Source: Luteitalea sp. TBR-22 (GTDB lineage Bacteria; Acidobacteriota; Vicinamibacteria; Vicinamibacterales; Vicinamibacteraceae). From it: 64,000 nucleotides of DNA. The notes under the pieces were generated by a model. That model ran no database searches. It worked only from the letters and a program-made list of their open reading frames with translations, and was not told where the DNA came from. Of this stretch, positions 49,935-58,483 are shown one piece after another. The stretch's first letter is position 1, and each line of letters opens with the position of its first letter. The translations under genes and the position numbers were made by a program. Location: positions 4,610,501-4,674,500 of the forward strand of contig NZ_AP024452.1 in the NCBI RefSeq assembly GCF_016865485.1. Direction: 5' to 3'.

Positions 49935-51074
49935 ATGGATCGCCGATCGTTTCTCTCGCGGGCCTCGGTGTCGTTGTCGTTGTCGGCGCTTGCGCCGCGC
50001 GCCCTCGCGCAGCCCTCGTCGGCCAGCGACGCCGAGCACGTGGTGGTGTGGCGTGAGCCCGGCCGCTACGGTGGCTGGCCCGCCAACCACGGCATGTGGG
50101 CCTGGGACGACGAGTTGCTGGTGGGCTTCACCGCCGGCGTCCTGAAGACCGGCGACCCGAATCGTCATCCGATCGATCGTGCCGCGGGCGAACAGCACGT
50201 GCTCGCCCGGTCGCTCGATGGCGGGCGCTCCTGGGCGTTCGAGGCGCCGCAGGCGCTGCAACCGCCGCCACGGCCGGAACGACGGGCGGTCACCGGTGAG
50301 CCGCTCGTGCTGCCGACGCCCTCGAGGGTCGCAGCCCCAATCGACTTCTCGGCGCCCGGCCTCGCGCTCACGTTCCGCGCGGCGCACGGCACGGCTGGCG
50401 CATGGCTCTTTGTCAGCCGGGATCGCGGCCGGCAGTGGGCCGGGCCCTACGGCGTGCCCTCCCTGGACACGCCCGGCTTCGACCCGCGGACCGACTACCT
50501 CGTCGTCGATCGCCACACGCTGCTCGTCGGGATGACGGCGTTCAAGAGCGACGGCAAGGAAGGCCGGCCGGTGATGCTGCGCACCCGCGACGGCGGCCAG
50601 ACATGGGAGCGCCTGGGCTGGATCGGACCGGAAACCAGTGGCTTCCGCATCATGCCGGCGACCGTCACGCTCGGCGGGCGCCGCCTCTTCACGGTGATCC
50701 GTCGGCGCGACGACCAGCAGCATCACCTCGAAGGCTACCGGAGCGACGACGGAGGCGAGACGTGGACCCTGGCGGGCATCGTCGCGGCCGACACCGGGCG
50801 TGGCAACCCGGCGAGCCTGGTGCGCCTCGCCGACGGTCGCCTCTGCTGCGTGTACGGCTTCCGCGCCGAGCCGTTCGGCATGCGCGTCGTGATCAGCCGG
50901 GACGAGGGCGGCACGTGGTCGGCTCCGCACCCGCTACGCTCAGGCGCCGCCGACTGGGATCTCGGCTACCCGCGCACCGTCGTGCGCCGCGACGGACGCC
51001 TGGTCACGACGTACTACTTCAACGATCCCTCGGGCCCGGAGCGCTATATCGCCGCGACTCTGTGGCGCCCCTGA
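49935..51074 (+). CDS. Secreted BNR/Asp-box protein, Tat-type leader
   Basis: 379 residues. MDRRSFLSRASVSLSLSALAP is a twin-arginine-type signal (RRSFL). Five Asp boxes are visible: SLDGGRSW, SRDRGRQW, TRDGGQTW, SDDGGETW and SRDEGGTW, a six-bladed sialidase-like propeller. Catalytic identity unknown; related genes lie at 44026 and 60147. The distinct Tat leader suggests it is folded before export, unlike the Sec-type leaders of the other two. Confidence 0.78.
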   Translation: MDRRSFLSRASVSLSLSALAPRALAQPSSASDAEHVVVWREPGRYGGWPANHGMWAWDDELLVGFTAGVLKTGDPNRHPIDRAAGEQHVLARSLDGGRSWAFEAPQALQPPPRPERRAVTGEPLVLPTPSRVAAPIDFSAPGLALTFRAAHGTAGAWLFVSRDRGRQWAGPYGVPSLDTPGFDPRTDYLVVDRHTLLVGMTAFKSDGKEGRPVMLRTRDGGQTWERLGWIGPETSGFRIMPATVTLGGRRLFTVIRRRDDQQHHLEGYRSDDGGETWTLAGIVAADTGRGNPASLVRLADGRLCCVYGFRAEPFGMRVVISRDEGGTWSAPHPLRSGAADWDLGYPRTVVRRDGRLVTTYYFNDPSGPERYIAATLWRP

Positions 51075-51220
51075 GCCCATTCCGTCGCCTGTGCGAGCGA
51101 GTAAAGTCATCGCTTCTGCAACCTTCCGCCCCCCGCGTTCGACCGATCAAAAGCCAACGTTCGTTAGGCAATGACTCACGGTCCTCGGCTTCGACGTGAG
51201 TGGCCAACAGGGAGGTGTGG

Positions 51221-51943
51221 ATGAGCAGGATCTTGCGCGGATGCTCGCTCGCGATGGGGCGAGCGTGTGTAGTAGGCCTGGCCACGGGACTGTTGTGGTT
51301 GGGTACGACGACGGCGGTCTCGGCCGCCAGCCTGACGATCCGGACCGGCGTGGATGCCGGCGGCGCCGTGCTCGGATCCGGGGTGGCGGACCCGTTGTGG
51401 ACCATCTCGGTCCAGGGTGGCGCCTTTGTGGCCGCCGAGGTCGCAGCGCCGGGGCACCCGATCATCTGCTGCGGCATGGAGACCGTCAGCTCGACTGCAC
51501 GATGGATCTCCGATCCGTCGATCAGCACAGGGAGTGCCGCCACGGGATGGGGAGTGGGACCAACGGCCATCGCCCGCCGGTCGTTCGACCTGAGCGCCTT
51601 CGACCTGTCGACGGTCGCGCTGACGGGTTTCTGGCGCGTCGCCGACAACCGTCGTGGCGTCTTCATCAACGGCAACCTGCTGCCGGGCACCAATGACGGT
51701 GGCGCGGGGTGGAACAACGACCAGGCGCTGAACCTGGCGGCCGGCAGCGGCTTCTTCGTCCAGGGCCAGAACGTCATCGAGATCCGGGGCACCTCGCAGA
51801 ACAGCAACTGGGACGGCTTCTGGCTCGATGTCACGCTCGAAGGCCGCGACCGGAACGGTGGTGGCACCGTGCCGGAACCGACAACGCTGGCCCTGATGGG
51901 CACGGCTCTGCTCGGCGCGGTGACCCGCCGGCGTCGCCGGTAG
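51221..51943 (+). CDS. PEP-CTERM sorting-domain protein
   Basis: 240 residues. Signal peptide (VVGLATGLLWLGTTTAVSAAS), a beta-rich passenger with WNNDQALNLAAG and FVQGQNVIEIRG, and the C-terminal VPEPTTLALMGTALLGAVTRRRRR split as Pro-Glu-Pro, a helix and an Arg tail. Exosortase (EpsH) cuts such tails and attaches the protein to the cell surface in EPS-producing bacteria. Start ATG 51221 is chosen because GGGAGG sits 6 nt before it. No exosortase gene is in the window. The passenger is not assigned; it resembles carbohydrate-binding-like surface proteins. Confidence 0.88.
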   Translation: MSRILRGCSLAMGRACVVGLATGLLWLGTTTAVSAASLTIRTGVDAGGAVLGSGVADPLWTISVQGGAFVAAEVAAPGHPIICCGMETVSSTARWISDPSISTGSAATGWGVGPTAIARRSFDLSAFDLSTVALTGFWRVADNRRGVFINGNLLPGTNDGGAGWNNDQALNLAAGSGFFVQGQNVIEIRGTSQNSNWDGFWLDVTLEGRDRNGGGTVPEPTTLALMGTALLGAVTRRRRR

Positions 51944-51964
51944 GCGCAACGCAGCAAGAGGTGC

Positions 51965-51982
51965 GTGAGCGCACGCGCTCAC
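51965..51982. terminator. Hairpin between convergent genes
   Basis: GTGAGCG-CACG-CGCTCAC, a perfect 7-bp stem with a 4-nt loop, 20 nt after the PEP-CTERM stop and before the tctA stop on the other strand. No U-tract on either side, so termination is plausible but not proven. Confidence 0.45.
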
Positions 51983-52067
51983 GGTTCCAGCAGGAAGGCG
52001 GGGCGCACGTCTGTGGACGCGCGCTCCGCGCTCCGTTCCCGGGATGCTGGATGGGCGCCGCCTCGGT

Positions 52068-53585
52068 TCACAGCGTGTCGCTGTCGGGCACCGACGAGTC
52101 CGGCAGCCGACTGTCGCCACCCTTCTTCGAGAACAGCGGCCACAGCAGCGTCAGCGCGGCGAGCGCCAGGAACAGCAGCGAGATCGGCCGCGTGAAGAAC
52201 GTGGCGACCGATCCTTCCGACAGGGCGAGCGCGCGCCGCAGGTTCGACTCGGCCATCGGTCCCAGGATCAGCGCGAGCACCAACGGCCCCATCGGGAACC
52301 CCTGCTGGCGCAGCAGGAACCCGAACACGCCGCCCAGCAGCGCCGTCCACACGTCGCCGGTCGACTGGTTCAGCGCGTAGCTCCCGCCCAGGGCGACGGC
52401 GAGGACCGTGGCCCATAGGTACTGGTCGCGGATCTTCAGGATCTTCGCCAGCACGCGCGCGCCGAGCAGACCCCACACGAGCGTCACCAGCGACGCCATG
52501 AAGACGAGCGCGACGATCGTCGCAACGAGATCGGGACGGTTGCGGAACAGGAGCGGCCCCGGCTGGAGGCCGTGCATCAGCAGCGCGCCGATCAGCACCG
52601 CGGCCGCCGAGTCACCCGGGATGCCCAGGGCCAATGTCGTCACCAGCGACCCGCCGATGCCGGCGTTGGCGCCGGTCGTCGCGGCAATCAGGCCTTCGAG
52701 CGAGCCCTTGCCGAACTTCTCCGGCGTCTTCGAGAATCGGCGGCTCTGGTCCCAGGCGAGGATGGCGCCGACGTCGGCGCCAGCGGCCGGCATGATGCCG
52801 ATCCAGATGCCCATCAGCGAGCCACGCAGGCCGTGCATCCACAGCGGCCGTGCCTCCTCGCGCGTCGGCAGCATGTTGGTCGTCTGCGTCGAGCCGTCGA
52901 GCTGCTGGCGCGCCGGGCTCACCATCTGCGTGAAGACCTCGGCGATTCCGAACAGCCCGACCATCACCGGGATGAACGAGACGCCATCGAGCAGTTCCGG
53001 CTGTCCGAAGGTAAAGCGCGGGTAGCCGGTGATCGAGTCGAGGCCGATGACGGCGAGCAGCAGGCCGATGATGCCCGTCGCAACGCCCTTCAGCATCGAT
53101 CCGCCGGATACGCCCACGATCGTGCTGAGCCCGAAGACGGCAACGGCGAAGTACTCCGCCGGGCCGAACCGCAGGGCGAGGCGCGACAGCGGCAGCGCCG
53201 CGATCAGCAGCACCACGAGGCTGAGGAAGATGCCGAGGAAGGCGCCGATGGCGTTGAGGCCGAGCGCCAGCCCGGCACGGCCCTGACGGGCCAATGGATA
53301 GCCGTCCCATGTCATGGCGATCGACGCGGGGGTGCCGGGCGTGTTCAACAGGATCGCGGGGACGCCACCGCTGAAGATCGCCGACACCAGCAGGCCGAGC
53401 AGCATCGCCATCGCCTGATCGGGCTTGACCCAGAACGTGAAGGGTGTGAGCACGGCCAGGCCCATCGTCGCCGTGAAGCCGGGCAGGCTGCCGAAGAGGA
53501 CGCCGAGCGCCACGCCGACGAGCACGTACAGCCACGCGTCGGGCGACAGCAGGGGCGCGAGCAGGAGCATGGGATCGCCGGGCAT
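52068..53585 (-). CDS. tctA: Tripartite tricarboxylate transporter, large membrane subunit
   Basis: 505 residues, about twelve helices. GVLFGSLPGFTATMGLAVLTPFTF and the FSGGVPAILLNTPGTPASIAMTWDGYP motif are diagnostic of TctA, as is the symmetric GTTGANAGIGGSLVTTLALGIPGDSAAAVLIGA region near ~350. It forms the pore of a cation-driven, solute-binding-protein-dependent importer for carboxylates. Follows tctB by 2 nt. ATG 53570 is an alternative start. Confidence 0.93.
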   Translation of the reverse strand: MPGDPMLLLAPLLSPDAWLYVLVGVALGVLFGSLPGFTATMGLAVLTPFTFWVKPDQAMAMLLGLLVSAIFSGGVPAILLNTPGTPASIAMTWDGYPLARQGRAGLALGLNAIGAFLGIFLSLVVLLIAALPLSRLALRFGPAEYFAVAVFGLSTIVGVSGGSMLKGVATGIIGLLLAVIGLDSITGYPRFTFGQPELLDGVSFIPVMVGLFGIAEVFTQMVSPARQQLDGSTQTTNMLPTREEARPLWMHGLRGSLMGIWIGIMPAAGADVGAILAWDQSRRFSKTPEKFGKGSLEGLIAATTGANAGIGGSLVTTLALGIPGDSAAAVLIGALLMHGLQPGPLLFRNRPDLVATIVALVFMASLVTLVWGLLGARVLAKILKIRDQYLWATVLAVALGGSYALNQSTGDVWTALLGGVFGFLLRQQGFPMGPLVLALILGPMAESNLRRALALSEGSVATFFTRPISLLFLALAALTLLWPLFSKKGGDSRLPDSSVPDSDTL

Positions 53586-53587
53586 CG

Positions 53588-54001
53588 CTAGAAGCGGACT
53601 CCCAGCCCGCGCTCGAAGAGGAGTTGGAGCACCGTGGCCATCAGCACGGCGGTGACGCCTGCGCCGCGCCACGACAGGCCGGTGATCCGCAGGAACGCGA
53701 GCAGTACGACGCCGGTCAGCACGCCGTGCCCGTTCGGGACGACGCGCCACAACAGCGCATACACGGCCAGCAGGGCCATGGTCAGGGGCACCTCGCGGTG
53801 ATGACGCACCCAGGCCGGCGCCGAGGTCCCGGGGCTGCGGAAGATGAGCAGGGAAACGACGAGCAAGGCGAGCGCCAGCACGCGCGGCACCAGGGCCGGG
53901 CCGGGCACGCCCTGCGAGCCTCCGGGCCAGTGCATCGTCGTCAGGGCGATCGCGGCGGCAAGCACCGCGAGCACCTGGGCGACCAACCGCGGCCCTCGCA
54001 T
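53588..54001 (-). CDS. tctB: Tripartite tricarboxylate transporter, small membrane subunit
   Basis: 137 residues with four hydrophobic helices and the GPALVPRVLALALLVVSLLIF segment typical of TctB, which pairs with TctA. Starts in a TGATG overlap with tctC. Identity depends on context, since TctB is poorly conserved. Confidence 0.82.
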   Translation of the reverse strand: MRGPRLVAQVLAVLAAAIALTTMHWPGGSQGVPGPALVPRVLALALLVVSLLIFRSPGTSAPAWVRHHREVPLTMALLAVYALLWRVVPNGHGVLTGVVLLAFLRITGLSWRGAGVTAVLMATVLQLLFERGLGVRF

Positions 54002-54984
54002 CAGCGCACGAACCCGAACTCGCGCACCAGGCGCGCGTATCGCGTGGCCTCCGCGTCGACGAACGCGCGGAACGCCCTGGAGTCGAGCGGCTGCACGTCG
54101 AGGCCGGCGGTCTGGCAGTACTTCACGAAGGCGGGCTGCGTGAAGGCCGCCAGGATGTCCTGCTCGAGCCGCGCCAGCGTGGCAGGCGCGACACCCTTCG
54201 GCATCATGAAGCCGCCCCACGCCTCGAAGATCAGGTCGAGTCCTTCGCTGCGGAACGTGACCGCTTCAGGGAACACGGGCGAGGGTGTGTCGGCCATGAT
54301 GCCGAGCAACCGCACGGCACCACCGCGCACCAGCGCCTGCACTTCCGGCACGCCGGCCATGACCGCATCGACGTGGCCGCCGAGCAGCGCCGTCGTCGCC
54401 GGCCCCGACCCGGGGAACGGCGCGAAGACGAAGGATCGGCCGAGCTGGCGCGCCAGGGCCAGCGTCCCCAGGTGCCACACACTGAGTGGTCCGGCCGCCC
54501 CCATCGCGACGCGCGCGCCGCCCCGCACGGCGGCGATGAAGTCGCGCAGGGTGCGGTAGGGCGATGCGGCTGGTACCGCGAGCGCCGCCGGCGCCCGGTG
54601 GTGGCGGGCGAGCAGGTCGAAATCGTGCGTCGACAGGTCCACGTACTTGAGGTGCGGGACGACGGCGAGCTCGACCGGCGCGTAGCCCACGAGGTAGCCG
54701 TCGGGCGCCGCGTACTTCACGGCGGAGAACGCAACCGCGCCCATCGCGCCGACGCGGTTCTCGCAGAGCACCGGCACGTGCAGGCGTTCGTTGAGCCCCC
54801 GCGACGTGAACCGCGCGACGGTGTCGGACATGCCGCCGGGTGCGGCGTGGACGATGACACGCACCTCACGCGACGGCCACGGTCCTTCCTGCCGGGCGCA
54901 CGCTGCCGCTGAACCCGCGAGCATCGCCAGTCCCGCTTGCAGGAAGCGCCGGCGCTGCGCGTCGACGTGAACGTCGACGCCCAC
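54001..54984 (-). CDS. tctC: Tripartite tricarboxylate transporter substrate-binding lipoprotein (BugT/TctC)
   Basis: 327 residues from a GTG at 54984; the frame stays open further upstream only because the period-7 array translates into RES/GIGN-type repeats. RRRFLQAGLAMLAGSAAAC looks like a lipoprotein or Tat leader with Cys after LAGSAAA. The Bug core follows: IVHAAPGGMSDTVARFTSRGL, VENRVGA-like ENRVGAMG, and GYLVGYAPVELAVVP. It captures a carboxylate substrate for TctAB. The start could also be a few codons away; no clear ribosome site is seen. Confidence 0.85.
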   Translation of the reverse strand: MGVDVHVDAQRRRFLQAGLAMLAGSAAACARQEGPWPSREVRVIVHAAPGGMSDTVARFTSRGLNERLHVPVLCENRVGAMGAVAFSAVKYAAPDGYLVGYAPVELAVVPHLKYVDLSTHDFDLLARHHRAPAALAVPAASPYRTLRDFIAAVRGGARVAMGAAGPLSVWHLGTLALARQLGRSFVFAPFPGSGPATTALLGGHVDAVMAGVPEVQALVRGGAVRLLGIMADTPSPVFPEAVTFRSEGLDLIFEAWGGFMMPKGVAPATLARLEQDILAAFTQPAFVKYCQTAGLDVQPLDSRAFRAFVDAEATRYARLVREFGFVR

Positions 54985-55018
54985 GACCTGGTCGTCGACG
55001 CCCTCGACCTGGTCGCCG

Positions 55019-55052
55019 ACTCCCGATTCCCGATTCCCGATTCCCGGTTGGT
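55019..55052. repeat. Period-7 tandem array (GACTCCC/GATTCCC)
   Basis: Four to five units, CGACTCCCGATTCCCGATTC and onward, directly after the HpcH-type aldolase stop and before tctC. The array lengthens apparent reading frames on both strands. Confidence 0.8.
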
Positions 55053-55054
55053 GC

Positions 55055-55867
55055 TCAGTACGCCGCACGCGGCCCGCCCTTCGCGCGACCGAGCGGGTCG
55101 AGCCACGCCTTCGCGCCTTCGGCAAACAACGTGAGGTCGGAGGCGGCGTGGAACAGCCGGAAGCCTTCGGCCGCGAACCGCTGCACCGACTCGGGCGAGG
55201 CGACGGGGCGACCGCAGTACTTGCCGTGCCGATGCGCGGCGTCGCGCACCCGCTCGGCGGCCTTCAGCACGTCGGGATGCATCATGTTGCCGCGCAGCCC
55301 CATCGAGAACGAGAGGTCGCTGGTGCCGACGAAGAGCACGTCGATGCCTTCGACCGCCGCGATCTCCTCGCAACGCTCGACGCCCTCCGCCTGTTCGATC
55401 ACCGCCACCACCAGCACCTGGTCGTCGGCCGAGTCGAAGTAGGACGGCACCGCGGGCCACGTGCCCTCCGCGAGCCCCGACCCCGAACCGCGTACGCCCC
55501 GTGGCGGATATCGGCACGCCCGCGACGCCTGTTCGGCCGCCGCCGGCGTGCTCATGAACGGAAACACCACGCCGTGTACGCCCTGGTCGAGCACCCGCTT
55601 GGCCATCCACGTCTCGCCGGCCGGCACGCGCGCGATCGGCACTGCCGGCAGGCCGCGTGTCGCGAGGACGATCCCGCGCAGCGTCTCCAGCGTGATCGGG
55701 CTGTGCTCCATCTCGACCCACAGGAAGTCGAACCCGGAGCGCGCCGCCACGAGCGCCATGTCGAGGCTCGTCGCCGTGACGGGCATGCCCACCACGTACT
55801 CGCCCCGCGCCAGGCGCGCCTTCACCGGGTTCACCCAGGGGGTCGCCGTCTCCGCCGTCGTCGTCAC
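55055..55867 (-). CDS. HpcH/HpaI-family aldolase (2-keto-3-deoxy acid type)
   Basis: 270 residues from GTG 55867, coupled by GTGA overlap to the hydrolase upstream. TIM barrel with WVEMEHSPITLETLRGIV, IARVPAGE, KRVLDQGVHGVVFPFMST and FVGTSDLSFSMGLRGNM, where Glu/Asp ligands hold Mg. Such enzymes split 2-keto-3-deoxy sugar acids or hydroxy-heptenedioate to pyruvate plus aldehyde. Between a tripartite carboxylate importer and a GH, it likely handles a uronic-acid breakdown product. Confidence 0.88.
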   Translation of the reverse strand: MTTTAETATPWVNPVKARLARGEYVVGMPVTATSLDMALVAARSGFDFLWVEMEHSPITLETLRGIVLATRGLPAVPIARVPAGETWMAKRVLDQGVHGVVFPFMSTPAAAEQASRACRYPPRGVRGSGSGLAEGTWPAVPSYFDSADDQVLVVAVIEQAEGVERCEEIAAVEGIDVLFVGTSDLSFSMGLRGNMMHPDVLKAAERVRDAAHRHGKYCGRPVASPESVQRFAAEGFRLFHAASDLTLFAEGAKAWLDPLGRAKGGPRAAY

Positions 55868-58293
55868 TTCGCTGCCGCGTCCTTCATGAGCCACACCTCG
55901 GCCACCTGGTTGCCGCGCCCCGCGCCGCCGATGCCCTCGTTAATCCGCCAGGTGAGCGTGACGGCACCGTCGGCCGTCGCGGCCCTGGGGATCGTGAACT
56001 CCACCGGCGCCACCGGCGAAGGCTTGGCCATCGCCGCGTGCACCTCGTGCGTGTCGTCGGCGACCAGGCGGATGCGCACGTTCTGGCTGTAGACGTCGCC
56101 AGCGTAGACCACTCGCAGCTTGTAGGTGGCGGTGGGGTCGAGGCCGGCGTACCGCATCTGCAGGGCGCCATCGTAGAACGCCTCGGCATGGCTCATCCAC
56201 GACAACCGCCAGTTGGGCAGCGATCCGAAGCCCGTGAGGCCCGACAGGTAGGGGCCGGGGTCCTGACGGAAGTCGGGTGGCGCCACCAGGTGGGGCTGTA
56301 TCCCGGGGGCGCCGAGGTCGTCGTAGAAGCCGCCCGGCCCGGGATCGGTCCAGCGCGCCAACCGCTCGACGGCCTCGGCGCGCTGGCGCTCGTTCGGCAA
56401 CGCCCTGATCGCGGCGAACTGCTCGGAGAACCAGACGCGGTCGTTGAGGGGGGCGTCCACCAGATCGAGGTTGGCGCCGCGGCCGACGGCGATCGCCCGG
56501 TACAGTGGCACCGACAACTGCATCCGCACGCTCTGGTAAAGCGCCTCGGCGAGTTGGAACACGCGAGTGCGGAGGTCGGCGGCCACCGGCTGCGCCGCCG
56601 ACTGCGACAGCACGCGCTCGGCTTCCGCCATGGCCGCCATCGACCCCAGCCCGGCAACGTTGGCGAGCACGCTCGTGGCCTGCGCCTGCGCCGCCTGCTC
56701 GTGGATCAGCCGTCGGCGCACGTACGCATCGTAGTAGGCCCGATACAGGCCCTGCTGGAAGCGCCAGTTGAGCAGGTCGCGCGGCGCCGCGGCGCGCTCC
56801 ATCGCCTGGAACTGCGCGAGCGTGCGCTCGACGCCGATGTTGGCCGCGAGCGGCCCGCGCCAGTTCTCCTCGAGCCCGAGGATCGCCTCCGACAGGGGCT
56901 CGGCGTACGTCGGCCCAACGAAATAACGGGCGTACTGCCGCACGATGTCGCGCACGTCGGCCTTCGGGTTCCACCCGAGGCCGCTCCACACGATCTTGTT
57001 GACGTCGTCGTTGCAGCCTTCCGAGTACGTGATGAAGTCGGGCGACACCGACAGCCAGCGCTGGAACGCCGCCGCCTGATCGAGCGGACGCGGGTTGATC
57101 GGCTCGCGGTCGAGCGTGCGCGCGTACGCCACGTCCCACAGCGGCACGGGGTACTCGGCACGGATGGTGTGCGTGATGTCGGGGTACCGACGAAGCTTGT
57201 ACTGAGGCGGGATGCGCTTGCGAACCGTGGCGAGCGTGTCGCGATTCTGCGGGCCGATGACGATGCCCGTCAGCCAGGCGGGTTGCCTGGCCATCAGCCC
57301 GTAGAAGGTCTCCATCCACTGGGCGGTGAAGCCCTGCGGCGACATCCACATCGTCATCTTCGGGTGGAACTTCCTGATGTTGGCCGTCTGCCGCTCGAGC
57401 AGCTGGAACATCACCGACGGCTCGGTGTGGCCGGGGTCGCCGCCGGGGACGAAGATCGCATCGAGCCGCGGCAGTTGCTTCAGCACGCCCTCCCATTCGG
57501 CGAGCGCTCGCGTGATGTCGGCCTCGGTCGTGTACGACTCGTCGAGGGCCGGGTACCACACCCACACGTCGAGGCCGTACTTGTCGGCCAGCCGCGACAT
57601 CTCCACCATCATCTCCATCTGCGGACGCGGGAAGTGCGGACTGTCGGCTGCGTCGTCGGAGCGCGGCGGGATCAGCTCGATCGCGCTGGTCCCGAAGATG
57701 GCGAGATCGCGGATGTACTGGTCCCACTGCCGCTCGTCCCACGCGTCGTAGGAGTTGGTCTTCGGCCGGTAGCCGAGCTGATGGCCGCGGAGGGAGACGA
57801 CCGGCGTCTCGCTGACGTCGAGGGCGGCAGGCAGCACGACGCGATCGCGATGCATCTCGAGCGTGCGCAGGAGACGCCCGACGCCGAACAGCACGCCGCG
57901 ATCGTCGGTGCCGGCGACGACGAGGCTGCCGGGCGCGGTGCTGATGCGGTAGCCGTCGACGCCCGGGGCTGGTCCGCCAAGGCGACTGGCGAGCGGTCCA
58001 CGCCTCAGGGACGCGAGGCGACCAACGTGGATGGCGGGCCCGGCGCCGGCGCGCTCGGCGATCGTCCAGCGCACCAGTGACCGCTTCTGGACCTCCTCGA
58101 GCAGCACGGTGGCAGCCGTGCGCTCGCGCGGCGTCGCGTCGGGCGCGACGACGATGGTGGCGCTGGTGAGGTCGAGCGGTCGGGCAACCGGCACGATGGC
58201 CGGCGCGACGTCGGGCTGCGCGGCAACAACGGGTGTCGACAACACAGCCAGCCAGCCGAGGAGGGCCAGGGTCGAGCGGACGGACGCGGACAT
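55864..58293 (-). CDS. Putative secreted glycoside hydrolase with GH67-like N-terminal domain
   Basis: 809 residues. Signal peptide (VRSTLALLGWLAVLSTPVVAAQ). TIVVAPDATPRERTAATVLLEEVQ and LVVAGTDDRGVLFGVGRLLR match the small N-terminal domain shared by GH67 glucuronidases and GH20/GH84. A TIM-barrel-like middle contains LRGHQLGYRPKTNSYDAWDE, DVWVWYPALDES, FVPGGDPGHTEPSVMFQLLE and TYSEGCNDDVNK. The C-terminal domain (~690-800) is beta-rich and jelly-roll-like. Activity is not assignable: alpha-glucuronidase or hexosaminidase-like are options. The start ATG 58293 follows a promoter region with an IclR-like site. Confidence 0.72.
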   Translation of the reverse strand: MSASVRSTLALLGWLAVLSTPVVAAQPDVAPAIVPVARPLDLTSATIVVAPDATPRERTAATVLLEEVQKRSLVRWTIAERAGAGPAIHVGRLASLRRGPLASRLGGPAPGVDGYRISTAPGSLVVAGTDDRGVLFGVGRLLRTLEMHRDRVVLPAALDVSETPVVSLRGHQLGYRPKTNSYDAWDERQWDQYIRDLAIFGTSAIELIPPRSDDAADSPHFPRPQMEMMVEMSRLADKYGLDVWVWYPALDESYTTEADITRALAEWEGVLKQLPRLDAIFVPGGDPGHTEPSVMFQLLERQTANIRKFHPKMTMWMSPQGFTAQWMETFYGLMARQPAWLTGIVIGPQNRDTLATVRKRIPPQYKLRRYPDITHTIRAEYPVPLWDVAYARTLDREPINPRPLDQAAAFQRWLSVSPDFITYSEGCNDDVNKIVWSGLGWNPKADVRDIVRQYARYFVGPTYAEPLSEAILGLEENWRGPLAANIGVERTLAQFQAMERAAAPRDLLNWRFQQGLYRAYYDAYVRRRLIHEQAAQAQATSVLANVAGLGSMAAMAEAERVLSQSAAQPVAADLRTRVFQLAEALYQSVRMQLSVPLYRAIAVGRGANLDLVDAPLNDRVWFSEQFAAIRALPNERQRAEAVERLARWTDPGPGGFYDDLGAPGIQPHLVAPPDFRQDPGPYLSGLTGFGSLPNWRLSWMSHAEAFYDGALQMRYAGLDPTATYKLRVVYAGDVYSQNVRIRLVADDTHEVHAAMAKPSPVAPVEFTIPRAATADGAVTLTWRINEGIGGAGRGNQVAEVWLMKDAAAK

Positions 58294-58330
58294 GAGCGAG
58301 GCCTCCGGGCGGGAACAGCGCGGTGTCATT

Positions 58331-58345
58331 TTGAAAGTCGTTCCA
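58331..58345. promoter_or_regulatory. IclR-type operator-like site (TGGAA-N5-TTCAA)
   Basis: On the reverse strand TGGAACGACTTTCAA, close to the E. coli IclR pattern TGGAA-N5-TTCCA. It lies 20-35 nt downstream of a TATAAA box (58363-58368, reverse strand), where a repressor would block transcription. The adjoining reverse-strand TTTCAAAATGA resembles part of the palindrome at 45424. Confidence 0.45.
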
Positions 58346-58362
58346 TTTTCTACACCAGGTGT

Positions 58363-58368
58363 TTTATA
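58363..58368 (-). promoter_or_regulatory. Possible -10 box TATAAA for the hydrolase-aldolase-tct operon
   Basis: TATAAA within the AT-rich stretch 58325-58372 on the reverse strand, about 70 nt before the ATG at 58293. The ACACC-A-GGTGT palindrome (58352-58362) directly follows it. No convincing -35 box. Confidence 0.4.
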
Positions 58369-58387
58369 AATGCCACTCGCAAGGCAC

Positions 58388-58423
58388 GGGAGTCGGGAGT
58401 CGGGAGTCGGGAATCGGGAGTCG
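58388..58423. repeat. Period-7 tandem array (GGGAGTC/GGGAATC)
   Basis: Five units between the AT-rich promoter region and the RraA-like gene, forward orientation. Confidence 0.85.
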
Positions 58424-58483
58424 ACGCGCTGCGCTGCGACTCGGGTTGCCCGCAGCCTGTCGCCTGTGGCCTGCTCTACGCCC

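Noticed and set aside
54985-55125. Longer tctC N-terminus
   Set aside because: The extra residues come from translation of the period-7 array (RES/GIGN repeats) and would precede the signal peptide.
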